Assembly: GCF_000973725.1 (NCBI RefSeq)
Contig: NZ_CP009621.1
Location: 4,643,001 to 4,707,000 of the forward strand
From: Pontibacter korlensis
GTDB lineage: Bacteria; Bacteroidota; Bacteroidia; Cytophagales; Hymenobacteraceae
DNA: 64,000 nucleotides
Direction of reading: 5' to 3'
The translations under genes were made by a program, and so were the position numbers. Below, piece after piece: positions 17,961 through 28,365 of this stretch. The notes below the pieces were generated by a model, which made no database searches, was not told where the DNA came from, and saw only the letters and a program-made list of their open reading frames with translations. Positions within the stretch are counted from its first letter, which is position 1. The number at the start of each line of letters is the position of its first letter.

Positions 17961-19694
17961 TTAAAAGCCTGCAGCAGCATCATCACCGCGAGGATCTGCA
18001 CCGGCCTCTAATTTTCCATTCGGTAGTATGAGAATTGCATTTACTCTTCCATAAGGGTTACGTTGTTCCAGCTTATACCCTTTACTCTCAAGTATGGCAC
18101 GAACATCAGCAGGTATGGCATTAGGCTCATGCTGAATTTCGTCCGGCAGCCATTGGTGGTGGAAACGTGGTGCTGCCACAGCTTGCTGCATCGTCATGTC
18201 ATGCTCCAGCACATTAACAATGGTTTGGAAGACAGAGGTAATAATGGTGGATCCGCCTGGAGTACCTACTACCATGTACAGTTTTCCTTCCTTTTCAAGT
18301 ATGGTCGGTGTCATAGAGCTTAGCATGCGTTTACCCGGTGCTATGGCATTGGCTTTGCCTCCAACTAAACCAAACATGTTCGGCACCCCCGGTTTCGCAC
18401 TAAAGTCGTCCATTTCATTGTTTAGCAGGAAGCCTGCTCCCTCTACTACCACTTTAGAACCGTAGGCACCATTAAGTGTTGTGGTTGTAGAAACAGCATT
18501 ACCGGCAGGGTCCACAATGCTAAAATGTGTTGTCTGGTCTGACTCGTAAAAAGGCAGCTCACCTGCTTTAACCTGTGAGGAAGGTGTTGCTTTATCCATA
18601 CGCATGGTACTCATGCGGCTTTTCAGGTATTCTTTATCCAGCAAACCATTTACAGGCACGTCTACAAAGCCAGGGTCGCCAAGATAGGTGGCACGGTCGG
18701 CATACACACGGCGCTCTGCCTCTGTTATTACCTGTACTTCTTCAGCACTTTGCCACCCATACTCCCGCAGGTTGTAAGGCTGAACCATTTCCAGTAGCTG
18801 TAGCAAGGCTATACCTCCACTAGATGGCGGCGGCATTGAAATTACTTTATAACCTTTATAGCTTCCTTCTAAGGGTTTTCTCCAGACAGAGGTGTAATCC
18901 GCCAGATCCTGCTCGGAGATAATACCACCACCGCGCTTCATTTCTTTTATTAGCAGCTCTGCTGTTTCTCCGGCATAAAAACCTTCCCGCCCTCTGTCAC
19001 GCACACGTTCTAACGTGCGGGCAAGGTTTTCATGACGAAGCGTATCTCCAGCTTGCCATGTTTGCTCACTGACCAGGTAAGGCGTGTGCTTGTTGTTTTT
19101 GATGAAAGCTTCTCTGGACCTATTCAGGCCTTCAGCTTCTTTCTGTGTTAGTACAACGCCATTGCGAGCCAGGTCAATTGCCGGCTGCACCAGGTCCGCC
19201 CAAGGTAGCCTACCTAGCTTTTGGTGTAGTTTGACCATACCGTCTACCGTTCCTGGTACACCTACTGCTAGATGACTATCGGTGCTCAAGCCATTAACTA
19301 CATTTCCGGCACTGTCCTGGTACATTGTTTCGGATGCTGCTACAGGTGCAGTTTCACGGTAATCTAAAGTACCAGTCTCGCCAGTAGCACTGCGAAACAC
19401 AGTAAAACCACCACCGCCAATATTACCTGCCACCGGGAATACAACGGCCAAGGCAAACTGTGTTGCCACCGTCGCATCGTATGCATTCCCGCCCTTCCTC
19501 ATGATTTCCATACCCACCCGGGAAGCTTCAGGGTGTGCAGATACAACCATCGCTTTTTCTGCAGTATAGCCAGGCGAATTGTTGTTAACCGCAGTTTCAG
19601 TTTTAGTTGCACAACCACTGAAAAAGGCAGGTAGAAGTGCGATAAACAGCAGCCATAGTTTCACCCTTGCTACTGTAGGTACTTGTAGGTTCAT
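17961..19694 (-). CDS. ggt: Gamma-glutamyltransferase (lipoprotein form)
   Basis: The 577-residue N-terminal nucleophile hydrolase has a lipobox (FFSGC, Cys28), the large-subunit segments GGNAYDATVA and GNIGGGGF, and the small-subunit start at TTHFS. Autocleavage is expected before Thr388, the nucleophile. The small subunit has the conserved stretches SSMTPTI and GTPGGSTII. It cleaves glutathione and other gamma-glutamyl compounds and transfers the glutamyl group to water or amino acids; the lipobox places it at the periplasmic or outer membrane face. Length is normal for the whole proenzyme. It is probably monocistronic. Confidence 0.95.
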   Translation of the reverse strand: MNLQVPTVARVKLWLLFIALLPAFFSGCATKTETAVNNNSPGYTAEKAMVVSAHPEASRVGMEIMRKGGNAYDATVATQFALAVVFPVAGNIGGGGFTVFRSATGETGTLDYRETAPVAASETMYQDSAGNVVNGLSTDSHLAVGVPGTVDGMVKLHQKLGRLPWADLVQPAIDLARNGVVLTQKEAEGLNRSREAFIKNNKHTPYLVSEQTWQAGDTLRHENLARTLERVRDRGREGFYAGETAELLIKEMKRGGGIISEQDLADYTSVWRKPLEGSYKGYKVISMPPPSSGGIALLQLLEMVQPYNLREYGWQSAEEVQVITEAERRVYADRATYLGDPGFVDVPVNGLLDKEYLKSRMSTMRMDKATPSSQVKAGELPFYESDQTTHFSIVDPAGNAVSTTTTLNGAYGSKVVVEGAGFLLNNEMDDFSAKPGVPNMFGLVGGKANAIAPGKRMLSSMTPTILEKEGKLYMVVGTPGGSTIITSVFQTIVNVLEHDMTMQQAVAAPRFHHQWLPDEIQHEPNAIPADVRAILESKGYKLEQRNPYGRVNAILILPNGKLEAGADPRGDDAAAGF

Positions 19695-20067
19695 TTGTAA
19701 AGTTCTTGATGTATTAGGAATTCATTTTTGGCTTAAAACAAGCAAAGCATAAGTGCGTTAGCTAAAGGAGAATGAGGCATTACATGTAATTCAGCCTCTT
19801 TAAAAATCCAGTAGCACCTCTGCCTGCTTGGAACGCTTTATTGAGGAGGATAAACAGAAACATTTCTTAAATGTTTTGTCATATGTTATAAAAAGCAAAT
19901 CATTGATTAGCCCATAGTGACAACATCCCCGTGGTTAAAATTCAATGATTCACTCCTTCAAATTACCTGAGATTGTATTCCTCTCTTTACCAAACACTTT
20001 TTTAGGCAACTGCTCACATTTCCAAACCAAAGCTCTGGTTTTCAATTATTACCTCGACCACTATGCA
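19695..20067. other. 373-bp intergenic region, nothing recognised
   Basis: This lies between the ggt start and the end of the five-PAS kinase. It should contain the ggt promoter. No hairpin with a T-run, repeat or conserved small frame was found. Confidence 0.35.
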
Positions 20068-23000
20068 CTACCTTCTATGAACAAGCCGGTTTATAGCCAT
20101 AAACAACTTATCCTCCTCGAAGGGTTTTGACACATATCCATCCATACCAACTTGCAAGTACTTTTCAGCATCACCTTGTATGGCGTTTGCCGTTAGGGCT
20201 ATGATGGGCACCTCTGCCTTGTTGGGATCAGGTAGTTGGCGGATAATTCGTGTAGCCTCTACCCCATCCATAATTGGCATCTGCACATCCATCAGCACGA
20301 CATCATACTCATTTTTTGTTGCCAAGGCCACTGCCTCTTCCCCGTTAAATGCCACATCTACTGTAGCACCCCATCCAGAAAGTATCATTTCAGCTAAGAG
20401 TACGTTAATCTCGTTGTCCTCTGTTAGCAATACACGTAAATGGCTTAGCTTGCTATAATCTAGCTCCTGCTGCTCTTCGCTTTCAGGCACTCCTACACTT
20501 TTAGCGTAGCTAAGTATAAAGTGAAAAGTGCTGCCTGTGTTTTCCTCACTCTCTATCCAAATGCGCCCGCCCTGCATTTCTACCAGACTTTTGCAAATGT
20601 TCAATCCAAGGCCTGTGCCGCCGTATTTGCGGGTTGTACTGGAGCTTGCTTGGGTAAATCCTTCAAATATCGTCTCCCACTTGTTCGCCGGTATACCTAT
20701 ACCCGTGTCGCTAATCATAAATTCGATCGTCATCGCCTGATCTGTTTCCTCCAGCACCCGGGTGGAAAGACTTACTGCTCCACGATCCGTAAATTTTATT
20801 GCATTATTTAGTAGGTTTAGGAGCACCTGCTGCAAACGGTACGGGTCCCCAACCAGAACACTTCCAGTAGCAGGCAACGGATTGAGCACATAGTTTAATC
20901 CTTTTTCTTCGGCTTTATACTTCTGCGCATCAAAGGCTACGGCAACGACCTCGGAAACGGAAAATGGAATTTGCTCCAGGTGCATTTTCCCTGCCTCTAT
21001 CTTCTCAATGTCGAGTATGTCGTTAATCACCACCAGCAGGTTATCTGACGAACTCTTAATAATTTTCAGGTAGTTCTGCTGTTGATCGTTAAGAGGGGTT
21101 TTGCTGAGCAAGCCTGCCATTCCCAATATACCGTGAAGCGGCGTACGAATCTCATGGCTCATGTTGGCCAGGAAAGTTTCTTTTACCCGAGCCGATTCCT
21201 CTGCCGCCTCTTTGGCCTGCTTCAGTTCTTCCTCCATCAGCAGACGCTCTGTCAGGTCGTACCCAATAGCGATGACATAAGGTTCTATGGCCCGCTCCTC
21301 TACTTTATAGCTATAGAAGTGCAGGTAGCGCAGCTGCTTTTCTTTACCCTCCACTTTTAACACATTATCAAACGATACATCGTCCTGGAGGTGGTGTAGC
21401 ATAACCTCCACCTGCGCATCCTGCCCACCTGCTAAAAATGTACTAAAAGGCTTACCTACCACTTCTTCTTCAGTGTAAAGGAGGTCCTTCATGAAATAAG
21501 GATTAACAGAAAGAATACGACCTTGCATATCATGGCTAATGATGTAAGCCTGGCTATACTTTACCAGGTCTTTATACTTTTTCTGGCTATTGAGCAGCGC
21601 CTCATTTGCTTTCCTTCTACCTGTGATGTCACGGGTAGAAGACTGCAGCTGTACTACCTCCCCGTGCTTGTTTAAAATAGGACGTATATTTGTCTCTACC
21701 CATACGTAAGAACCGTCCTTTTTACGCTTCCTGTACGGCGCAACAAAATTCTCTCTGGCACCCAATGCCTTTTGCTTTCTTTTCCGATGAATACTTTTTA
21801 CATCATCAGGATGCGTGATGTCATAAGGTGACGTGCCAATCAGCTCTTCAGGAGTATACCCCAGAAGCTCCGTCACTGCTTTAGAAACATATAAGTAAGT
21901 GCCCTCCGTATCATGCAGGCAGATTATATCCTTAGAGTTCTCAGAAAGCAGCCGGTGCAGTTCCTCGCTCTTTATCAACTCTTCCTTTGCCAGCTTCTCG
22001 GCGGTGATATCGGTTGAGATACCCAGAATATGCACCTCACCCGCTCCCAAGAAAAATGGCTTTTTCACAGTTCGCAACCACAGAAATTCTCCATTTGGCT
22101 TGGTGAACTTCTCTTCAAAACTCTGGGTCTCCATGCTATGGAGTACCAGCTTATCCTTATTTAGGAAGTTAGCCACCTCATCGCTCGGCTCATGGATTTC
22201 CTGGTCAGTGCGACCCATGATAGCCTCTGGGGTATGACCAAAGTGCTGGGCAAAACAGGTATTGGCGAAGGTGTAAACACCCTGTGAGTCCTTCACAAAA
22301 ATGAGGTTTGAGCTGGTATTCATTACCTGCCCCAGCAATTCATTCTTTTCCTTTAACGACTTCTCGGCCAGCTTCTGATCTGTAATATCACGCACGATAA
22401 AGAGCACCATGTCCTCCTCGTATCTAACTACGCGACCTTCCCGGTGCTTTACACCCGAGGGAGTGTCCACTGAATACTCAAAGTATGCAAGGCCACCTTC
22501 GTTCAGCACCATAGCCATTTTACCGATAAGCTCTTCTGCCAGAGCTGGGGGCAAGACATCTGCCATAGCCCTTCCAATGAATTGCTCCTGAGGCATCAGG
22601 GTCGCCATATTACTGGGATTGCTAACTTCAAGATAAACGCCCTCCCTGCTGACAATAAACAGGAGATCCGGTATGGCCCGCATGATGGCGGAGTTCCGCC
22701 CTTCACTCATAGATACTTTCTGCTGTGCTGTCCTTAGCTCTGTAACATCTACAGCATGCGAAACTATGTGCTCTACATGGCCCTCTGCATTAAACAAAGG
22801 CTTGAACATACGCAATAAAAGACGTGTCTTCCCATTACTGTCTGTTACAGCATCTTCTGTTTCTACGAAAAGCTTTTTATCAAGCACCAGCTCCAGGCTC
22901 TGCTGCCACTTATTGCTGACTTCATCTGATAGCGCCTGCAGGATTTCATCCGCTTTTGCAGCTCCCGTCAGTTCCCATCTCTGCAACTGCTCCTTTCTTA

Positions 23001-23199
23001 TATCGCTAGAATTGGCGTATGTTATCCGGAAATTTTTGTCGAAAACAATCAAGTCAGAAGGCAAACTATTCAAGATGGCTTCGTAGTATTCCTTCTGCCT
23101 TACTTCCTGCTCCTGCAAGAGCTGCTCTGCCTTTACTCTTCTCCCTCTCTCTGCCTCCAGCTGCTCCCGCAGTGATTCTAATTCCTGTTCTAAAGTCAT
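20068..23199 (-). CDS. Soluble five-PAS hybrid sensor histidine kinase/response regulator
   Basis: The 1043-residue protein starts with a coiled coil (1-35) and has five PAS/PAC units (about 36-155, 165-278, 285-405, 410-530, 540-655), a HisKA domain with phospho-accepting His682 (MSHEIRTPLHG), an HATPase_c domain (NNAIKF about 799, DTGIGIP, GTGLGL), and a C-terminal receiver with Asp971 (VVLMDVQMP). No transmembrane helix is present, so it is probably cytosolic and senses an internal signal such as redox state, oxygen or a small ligand. No output regulator is encoded next to it; phosphorelay to a separate Hpt protein is likely. It stands alone. Confidence 0.93.
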   Translation of the reverse strand: MTLEQELESLREQLEAERGRRVKAEQLLQEQEVRQKEYYEAILNSLPSDLIVFDKNFRITYANSSDIRKEQLQRWELTGAAKADEILQALSDEVSNKWQQSLELVLDKKLFVETEDAVTDSNGKTRLLLRMFKPLFNAEGHVEHIVSHAVDVTELRTAQQKVSMSEGRNSAIMRAIPDLLFIVSREGVYLEVSNPSNMATLMPQEQFIGRAMADVLPPALAEELIGKMAMVLNEGGLAYFEYSVDTPSGVKHREGRVVRYEEDMVLFIVRDITDQKLAEKSLKEKNELLGQVMNTSSNLIFVKDSQGVYTFANTCFAQHFGHTPEAIMGRTDQEIHEPSDEVANFLNKDKLVLHSMETQSFEEKFTKPNGEFLWLRTVKKPFFLGAGEVHILGISTDITAEKLAKEELIKSEELHRLLSENSKDIICLHDTEGTYLYVSKAVTELLGYTPEELIGTSPYDITHPDDVKSIHRKRKQKALGARENFVAPYRKRKKDGSYVWVETNIRPILNKHGEVVQLQSSTRDITGRRKANEALLNSQKKYKDLVKYSQAYIISHDMQGRILSVNPYFMKDLLYTEEEVVGKPFSTFLAGGQDAQVEVMLHHLQDDVSFDNVLKVEGKEKQLRYLHFYSYKVEERAIEPYVIAIGYDLTERLLMEEELKQAKEAAEESARVKETFLANMSHEIRTPLHGILGMAGLLSKTPLNDQQQNYLKIIKSSSDNLLVVINDILDIEKIEAGKMHLEQIPFSVSEVVAVAFDAQKYKAEEKGLNYVLNPLPATGSVLVGDPYRLQQVLLNLLNNAIKFTDRGAVSLSTRVLEETDQAMTIEFMISDTGIGIPANKWETIFEGFTQASSSTTRKYGGTGLGLNICKSLVEMQGGRIWIESEENTGSTFHFILSYAKSVGVPESEEQQELDYSKLSHLRVLLTEDNEINVLLAEMILSGWGATVDVAFNGEEAVALATKNEYDVVLMDVQMPIMDGVEATRIIRQLPDPNKAEVPIIALTANAIQGDAEKYLQVGMDGYVSKPFEEDKLFMAINRLVHRR

Positions 23200-23871
23200 G
23201 GTGTTAATGAAAGCTGTGCAAATTTAAGCTATCACAGACGATTTACCAGCACAATTACTTTCTAAAGTTATATTTACAAATAACCATAAAGCATCTAAGA
23301 AGCGCCACATAACACACAAGCATGTTTGATTTTACAGTAAACAATACCATAAATAACAAGTCAATCTAAGCAAAACAATATTATATTAATCCAATAATCT
23401 TATTTTCCAATTGAATTTTCTACCATATACTCACTATCCAAAGCAGGTAAAACCCTCCGTTGGCAGCGTGCCCCTCTATACTATGCCACTGCCGGCAAAG
23501 AAATGTTGCTGCAGATAAAGGCAAATGAAAGGGGGTTGTTGCCATCGCTTCCTATGACGTCTCTTCCTATTTGAATAAGAGCCAGTACTGAATGTAAGAC
23601 ACTATGTTTCTAAAGCTACTTGCAGGAGCACTGCTAGCAGGGCAACCCTTAAATACTGGATAATAAAATAAGACCTTAGGATAGTCTTATGTTCATACCT
23701 TATGCCTTGGAAACGCGGAATTGCTTTGAGAGTATTTTGAGGAACATTATCCTCCTTTACATCTAGGTATAATCACTACTTAACAGCTATATATTTAACT
23801 CAAAATGTATACCTTTAGGCCCTGTTACTGAACATCCTATACTTTTTTTTACCACCGTTCACTTTTAGCCT
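23200..23871. other. 672-bp intergenic region between divergent genes
   Basis: Divergent upstream region of the five-PAS kinase (minus) and the NHL/IPT protein (plus). A plus-strand open frame without a start codon at about 23399-23575 reads LRWQRAPLYYATAGKEMLL and could be a decayed fragment, but I recognise no family. TATACTT at 23838-23844 lies just before the downstream gene. Confidence 0.35.
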
Positions 23872-26800
23872 ATGAGAACAGCTTTACTCTTATTTTTCTT
23901 TACTTTTCTTTTTACCATAAACACTCAAGCTCAGGCAGACCTGGAGCAAGAATACACCAGAACGAAGCTGAAGGGTCTTACATTACAGGACCCTATGGAT
24001 TTTGACATTGCTCCAGATGGAAAAATTTATGTAGTAGACTTTTTCAATGTAAAAGTATTTAACTCAGAAGGTGAATTACTGAAAGAGCTTTTTCTAGACG
24101 ATAACTTCGCTGGCTTCGGCATAGCTACCGATAACCAAGGCCATTTCTTTTTATCCAAAGGTGGAAACAAAGTATGCAAGTATACTACAGATGGCGAACT
24201 TGTGATGTGCTTTGGCAGCAGCGGAAAAGAACCAGGTCAGTTTAACAGCCCCCGCGGGATTGACCTTGATGCAATGGGCAATATTTACGTAGCAGACGCG
24301 GACAACTATCGTGTACAAAAGTTCGACAGTCAAGGAAATATACTGCAGGTATACGATAGCCTAGAAACGTCCTCCGATAACTATCTTGAACCATACCAGG
24401 TTAAGATTGATGCTAACAATAGCTTGAATATCGTTGGCGTCCACTGGTTTAAGCGCATCAAACAAGATGGCACACCTGAGCTTCTTATAGATGGTGCTTT
24501 TATACAAGATGTTGCCTTTGATCCAAAAAACAACATTTATTTGACGGCTGCACCCGCCTGGCAGGATGGACATTACATTACCAAGTACAGCCATAACGGC
24601 GACACACTTGGCACATACCTAATAGAAGGATCGGAGGAGGGTATGTTATCAGGCTCGGATACACGATTGTCTACCGACCCTGATAATAATCTTTGGGTCA
24701 TGGAGTTTACATCTCGCAGCTTGAAAGGCAGAATCCATAAGCTCTCGCCAGACCTCGATATTATACTTACTTTCGGTAACGCAGGCGCTGACAACAAGAG
24801 TAAGGTTTCAATTAGTCATCCAATGCGCTTTGATGGTGCAGGAAACCATTACAGCCACGAAAATGGGAAGCTGAGCCTGTTTGATAACAACGGCAACCAC
24901 ATTCGTACATTCGGAGGAACCGGAGAATTAGACTTCTTTCCCTATCTAATCAAGGACTTTGCATTTGACAGCCAAGGAGCTCTATTTGTTATAGCTGATG
25001 ACGAAAAAGGCATAGTTCATAAATTTACGCCTACCGGGGAGTATGTTACTAGCTTACTAAAGCAACCCCTCCTCTCGGAGGGCAGCAACTTTTTTCCTAG
25101 TACTATACTACTCGATCACTCGGATAATATTTATCTTATCCAGAATAATCGTTGCCTTAAATTTAATTCATCTGGAAAGCTTATAAGCGATTTCGTCTTT
25201 GCAATTGATGGCTACACAAGCCCTATTTATAATATCTGCATCGACGCATTAGGCTTCTTCTACTTCGTTGAGGACCATCATGTCATGAAATATGACCAGG
25301 CTGGTGCAATGGTAATGCAATTTGAAGCCACTACTCCAAGCACAAAACACCCATCAGGACATGCTACCATTGCCGTTGATGGCTTGGGCTTCATTTATGT
25401 TGCAGACAGGATAGAGGACAAACTGATAATAAAAAAATATAGCCAATCTGGGAAGCTAATAGCACTGATATCTAATAAGTACAAGTTAGAAGGTAATCCG
25501 AGTCTCTTTGACCTTAAAGTAAGCAAAGATGGGAGCACCATCTGGGTCGCTTTAAAAGGTTATAGCCATTTTAATAACATTCTGGTTTACCAGAACAACG
25601 ATGCACCTCCTGTACCCAACAGGATAACCGGCACCATCTACGCCGACAGCAATTTGAACTGCGCGCAGGATGAAGGAGAAGAAGGTTTGGAGGATATTTT
25701 GGTAATGGCCACTCCGGGCCCATACTTTGGACGAACCAACAGCTATGGACAGTTTACCCTGCCTGTACCCCCAGGAGAGTATAGCGTAAAACAGATAGTA
25801 CCGGAGCAGAGCGGGAAACATATCCGACAAGTCTGTCCGTCAGGCGAAGGCAGTTATACGGTCGAATTATCTGGAACTGCAGGAGCCAGCACCTCAGTTC
25901 TCTTCGCCAACCAAGTCACCCTCTCCCCCCACCTCTCCGTCAGCGTCTCCTCTACCCGCCGCCGGCGCTGCTTCGAGAGCACCACAACCGTACATTACGT
26001 GAACTCTGGTTTTGCTACTGCACCCGATGCCAAGGTATATGTACAGCTGCCAGCTGAGGTGGAGCTATTATCTGCAGACAAGGCCTATACCCGCCTACCC
26101 GACGGCACCTATGAGTTCAAGGTGGGCGACCTGGCGAATGGGCAGCAAGGGACGATCACCATCCAAGACATTGTAACCTGCGGAGACGAAAGCGTGCGAG
26201 GTCGCACCGTCTGCACCCGCGCCTGGATAACACCCTCAAACAACGCACCTGCTCAACCAACACCAACTATTACCATCACCGGCCGCTGCGATCCCAATTC
26301 GGGCAGGATTCGCTTCGTAATTAAGAACTCCGGCACAGCCGATATGGAGCAACACGAGCTGTTCGGCAAGTTCAGGGATGGCAGGCTGGCCTCCAAGGAG
26401 CAGTTTCGACTGGCTGCCGGCGACAGCATAGTGCTGTGGGTGCCCTCCATGGGCTATACCTGGCGACTGGAGGCGCACCAGCCGGAAGGAAACGGCGACA
26501 ACAAAACAGCCAGTGTGACCATTGAGGCCTGCACCGACGCAAATGCAGGCGCAACCGTGAGCTCTGGCCTTGTGAACCTGATGCCGACAGATGACGAGGA
26601 GGCCGAGGTGTCGAAAGAGTGCCTGATGATCACAGACTCCTTTGATCCGAACGATAAGCTGGTGACGCCAGTGGGCAGGACAGACGAAAACTATACTCCT
26701 TTTAACACAGCACTTAAGTATAAGATCCGCTTCCAGAACACGGGCACGGACGTGGCTTACCGCGTGGTGGTGGTAGACACGCTCTCCGAGCACCTGGACC

Positions 26801-28365
26801 TGAGTACGCTGCAGGTCGGGGCCGCTTCGCATGCACATCGCTTTGAGGTGAGCGGCAAGGGCCGGCCGGTACTTACCTGGACTTTTGATAACATCATGTT
26901 GCCCGACTCCACCTCCAACGAGCCGGGTAGCCACGGCTATATTCAGTTTAGCATCAAACCAAAGGCAGACCTGCACGAGAAGACCGCCGTGGAGAACTTC
27001 GCCGACATCTTCTTTGACTATAACTCTCCAGTTCGCACCAACGTCACCGTAAACCGCATCTACGACATGCCGGCGGTAGTGGACGAGGCGGTGCGCGTAA
27101 ACCTGGAGGATGTATTGGCCACACCGGCTATCGCGGCCTTTGAGCCTGCTGTCGGTAAGGTAGGCACTGAAGTCATAATCACGGGTAAACGCTTCGCCAC
27201 CAATGCCGCCGCCAACAACGTATACCTGAACGGCAAAGCCGCCACCGTAGTCAGCGCCACAGCCTCTGAGCTGCGTGTGCTGGTGCCCGCCGGTGCGACG
27301 ACAGGTGCCTTGCAGGTTGTGACACCAGACGGTGGGGTTACAACAACTGCGACTTTTGAAGTATACCAGCCGCCGGTGCTCAGCTCCTTTAGCCCGGGAG
27401 AGGGCATGGTAGGCAATATTGTAAACCTGCACGGGCAGCACCTGCAACCGGAGCTGATTGAAGCTGTAACCCTTGGCGAAATCGACTGCGAAATCGTCCA
27501 CCACAGCGGCGACATAGTGTCAGTAAAGGTGCCTTCCGGAGCCGTGACGGGCACTTTCGCCATCCGCACCAAAGGAGGTCAGGTGGAGAGCGCCTCCTCC
27601 TATACCGTCTGGTACAAGCCAGTCATCAGCAGCCTTAGCAAAGAAAGCGGCATCGTGGGAGACATATTCACCATCACGGGCGAAAACTTTACAGCGGATA
27701 AGGACCGGCTCAAGGTGCTTTTTGCGCTAGTGCAAGCCCCGGTACTGGAGGCAAGCCCGCAACGCCTGGTAGTACAGGTGCCGGAGCAGGCTGAATCTAA
27801 CAGACTTATAGTGGAGACACCAGGTGGCCCAGCATTTGCGCAGTTTGAGGTAATTCCGGGGCCGAGGTTTACGGCCATGCAGCCGGCACAGGGAAGTGTG
27901 GGCACGGTGGTGGAAATATGCGGCCAGCACTTCGGTGTAATGGGGCTGCAAGACAAGATCGCTTTCAATGGGCAGGAAGCTTTAGTGCTGGATACCTCTG
28001 GTAACAAGTATAAAGTAAGGGTACCACGCGGTGCCACCACCGGTAAGGTACAGATAACTGGCTATGGCGGCAAAGCCTACAGCACCGCTGATTTTGTGGT
28101 GGAGGAGCTCACGCCGGCAGAAGCCATACAAGTTTATCCTAATCCGAACTCTGGTCGCTTCACCCTTAGCCTGCTGCACGCCGATTTTGACGTACAATCT
28201 GTGGAAATTTTTGATGGAATCGGGAGGTTAATCCATACTACCACCGTTCATAGCCCACAGCCGCAAAAGCTGGAACTGCAGATCAGGTCGGCAAAACCCG
28301 GCCTCTACACCTTGCACATTAAGACAGAAAGGGGCATGATCACTAAAAAGATAACAGTGCTATAA
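23872..28365 (+). CDS. Large secreted NHL-propeller/IPT-domain protein with T9SS sorting domain
   Basis: The 1497-residue product has a signal peptide (to about TQAQA), NHL/6-bladed-propeller repeats (about 25-560; FNSPRGIDLDAMGNIYVADADNYRVQKF is typical), an SdrD/Cna-B-like domain (about 582-660, IYADSNLNCAQDEGEEG), a conserved-repeat domain with FQNTGTDVAYRVVVVDTL (about 950-1060), four IPT/TIG domains (about 1080-1410), and a type A sorting domain (about 1415-1497, IQVYPNPNSGRF). It is expected to be a surface or released adhesin or binding protein. Base composition changes sharply near residue 680: the propeller half is AT-rich, the rest is GC-rich. It is monocistronic with a long divergent upstream region. 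Confidence 0.9.
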   Translation: MRTALLLFFFTFLFTINTQAQADLEQEYTRTKLKGLTLQDPMDFDIAPDGKIYVVDFFNVKVFNSEGELLKELFLDDNFAGFGIATDNQGHFFLSKGGNKVCKYTTDGELVMCFGSSGKEPGQFNSPRGIDLDAMGNIYVADADNYRVQKFDSQGNILQVYDSLETSSDNYLEPYQVKIDANNSLNIVGVHWFKRIKQDGTPELLIDGAFIQDVAFDPKNNIYLTAAPAWQDGHYITKYSHNGDTLGTYLIEGSEEGMLSGSDTRLSTDPDNNLWVMEFTSRSLKGRIHKLSPDLDIILTFGNAGADNKSKVSISHPMRFDGAGNHYSHENGKLSLFDNNGNHIRTFGGTGELDFFPYLIKDFAFDSQGALFVIADDEKGIVHKFTPTGEYVTSLLKQPLLSEGSNFFPSTILLDHSDNIYLIQNNRCLKFNSSGKLISDFVFAIDGYTSPIYNICIDALGFFYFVEDHHVMKYDQAGAMVMQFEATTPSTKHPSGHATIAVDGLGFIYVADRIEDKLIIKKYSQSGKLIALISNKYKLEGNPSLFDLKVSKDGSTIWVALKGYSHFNNILVYQNNDAPPVPNRITGTIYADSNLNCAQDEGEEGLEDILVMATPGPYFGRTNSYGQFTLPVPPGEYSVKQIVPEQSGKHIRQVCPSGEGSYTVELSGTAGASTSVLFANQVTLSPHLSVSVSSTRRRRCFESTTTVHYVNSGFATAPDAKVYVQLPAEVELLSADKAYTRLPDGTYEFKVGDLANGQQGTITIQDIVTCGDESVRGRTVCTRAWITPSNNAPAQPTPTITITGRCDPNSGRIRFVIKNSGTADMEQHELFGKFRDGRLASKEQFRLAAGDSIVLWVPSMGYTWRLEAHQPEGNGDNKTASVTIEACTDANAGATVSSGLVNLMPTDDEEAEVSKECLMITDSFDPNDKLVTPVGRTDENYTPFNTALKYKIRFQNTGTDVAYRVVVVDTLSEHLDLSTLQVGAASHAHRFEVSGKGRPVLTWTFDNIMLPDSTSNEPGSHGYIQFSIKPKADLHEKTAVENFADIFFDYNSPVRTNVTVNRIYDMPAVVDEAVRVNLEDVLATPAIAAFEPAVGKVGTEVIITGKRFATNAAANNVYLNGKAATVVSATASELRVLVPAGATTGALQVVTPDGGVTTTATFEVYQPPVLSSFSPGEGMVGNIVNLHGQHLQPELIEAVTLGEIDCEIVHHSGDIVSVKVPSGAVTGTFAIRTKGGQVESASSYTVWYKPVISSLSKESGIVGDIFTITGENFTADKDRLKVLFALVQAPVLEASPQRLVVQVPEQAESNRLIVETPGGPAFAQFEVIPGPRFTAMQPAQGSVGTVVEICGQHFGVMGLQDKIAFNGQEALVLDTSGNKYKVRVPRGATTGKVQITGYGGKAYSTADFVVEELTPAEAIQVYPNPNSGRFTLSLLHADFDVQSVEIFDGIGRLIHTTTVHSPQPQKLELQIRSAKPGLYTLHIKTERGMITKKITVL

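Noticed and set aside
26236..27504. Long minus-strand open frame (422 codons) within the NHL/IPT gene
   Set aside because: It lies opposite a well supported coding sequence in the GC-rich half, is rich in His, Val and Arg from reverse-read codons and shows no domain.
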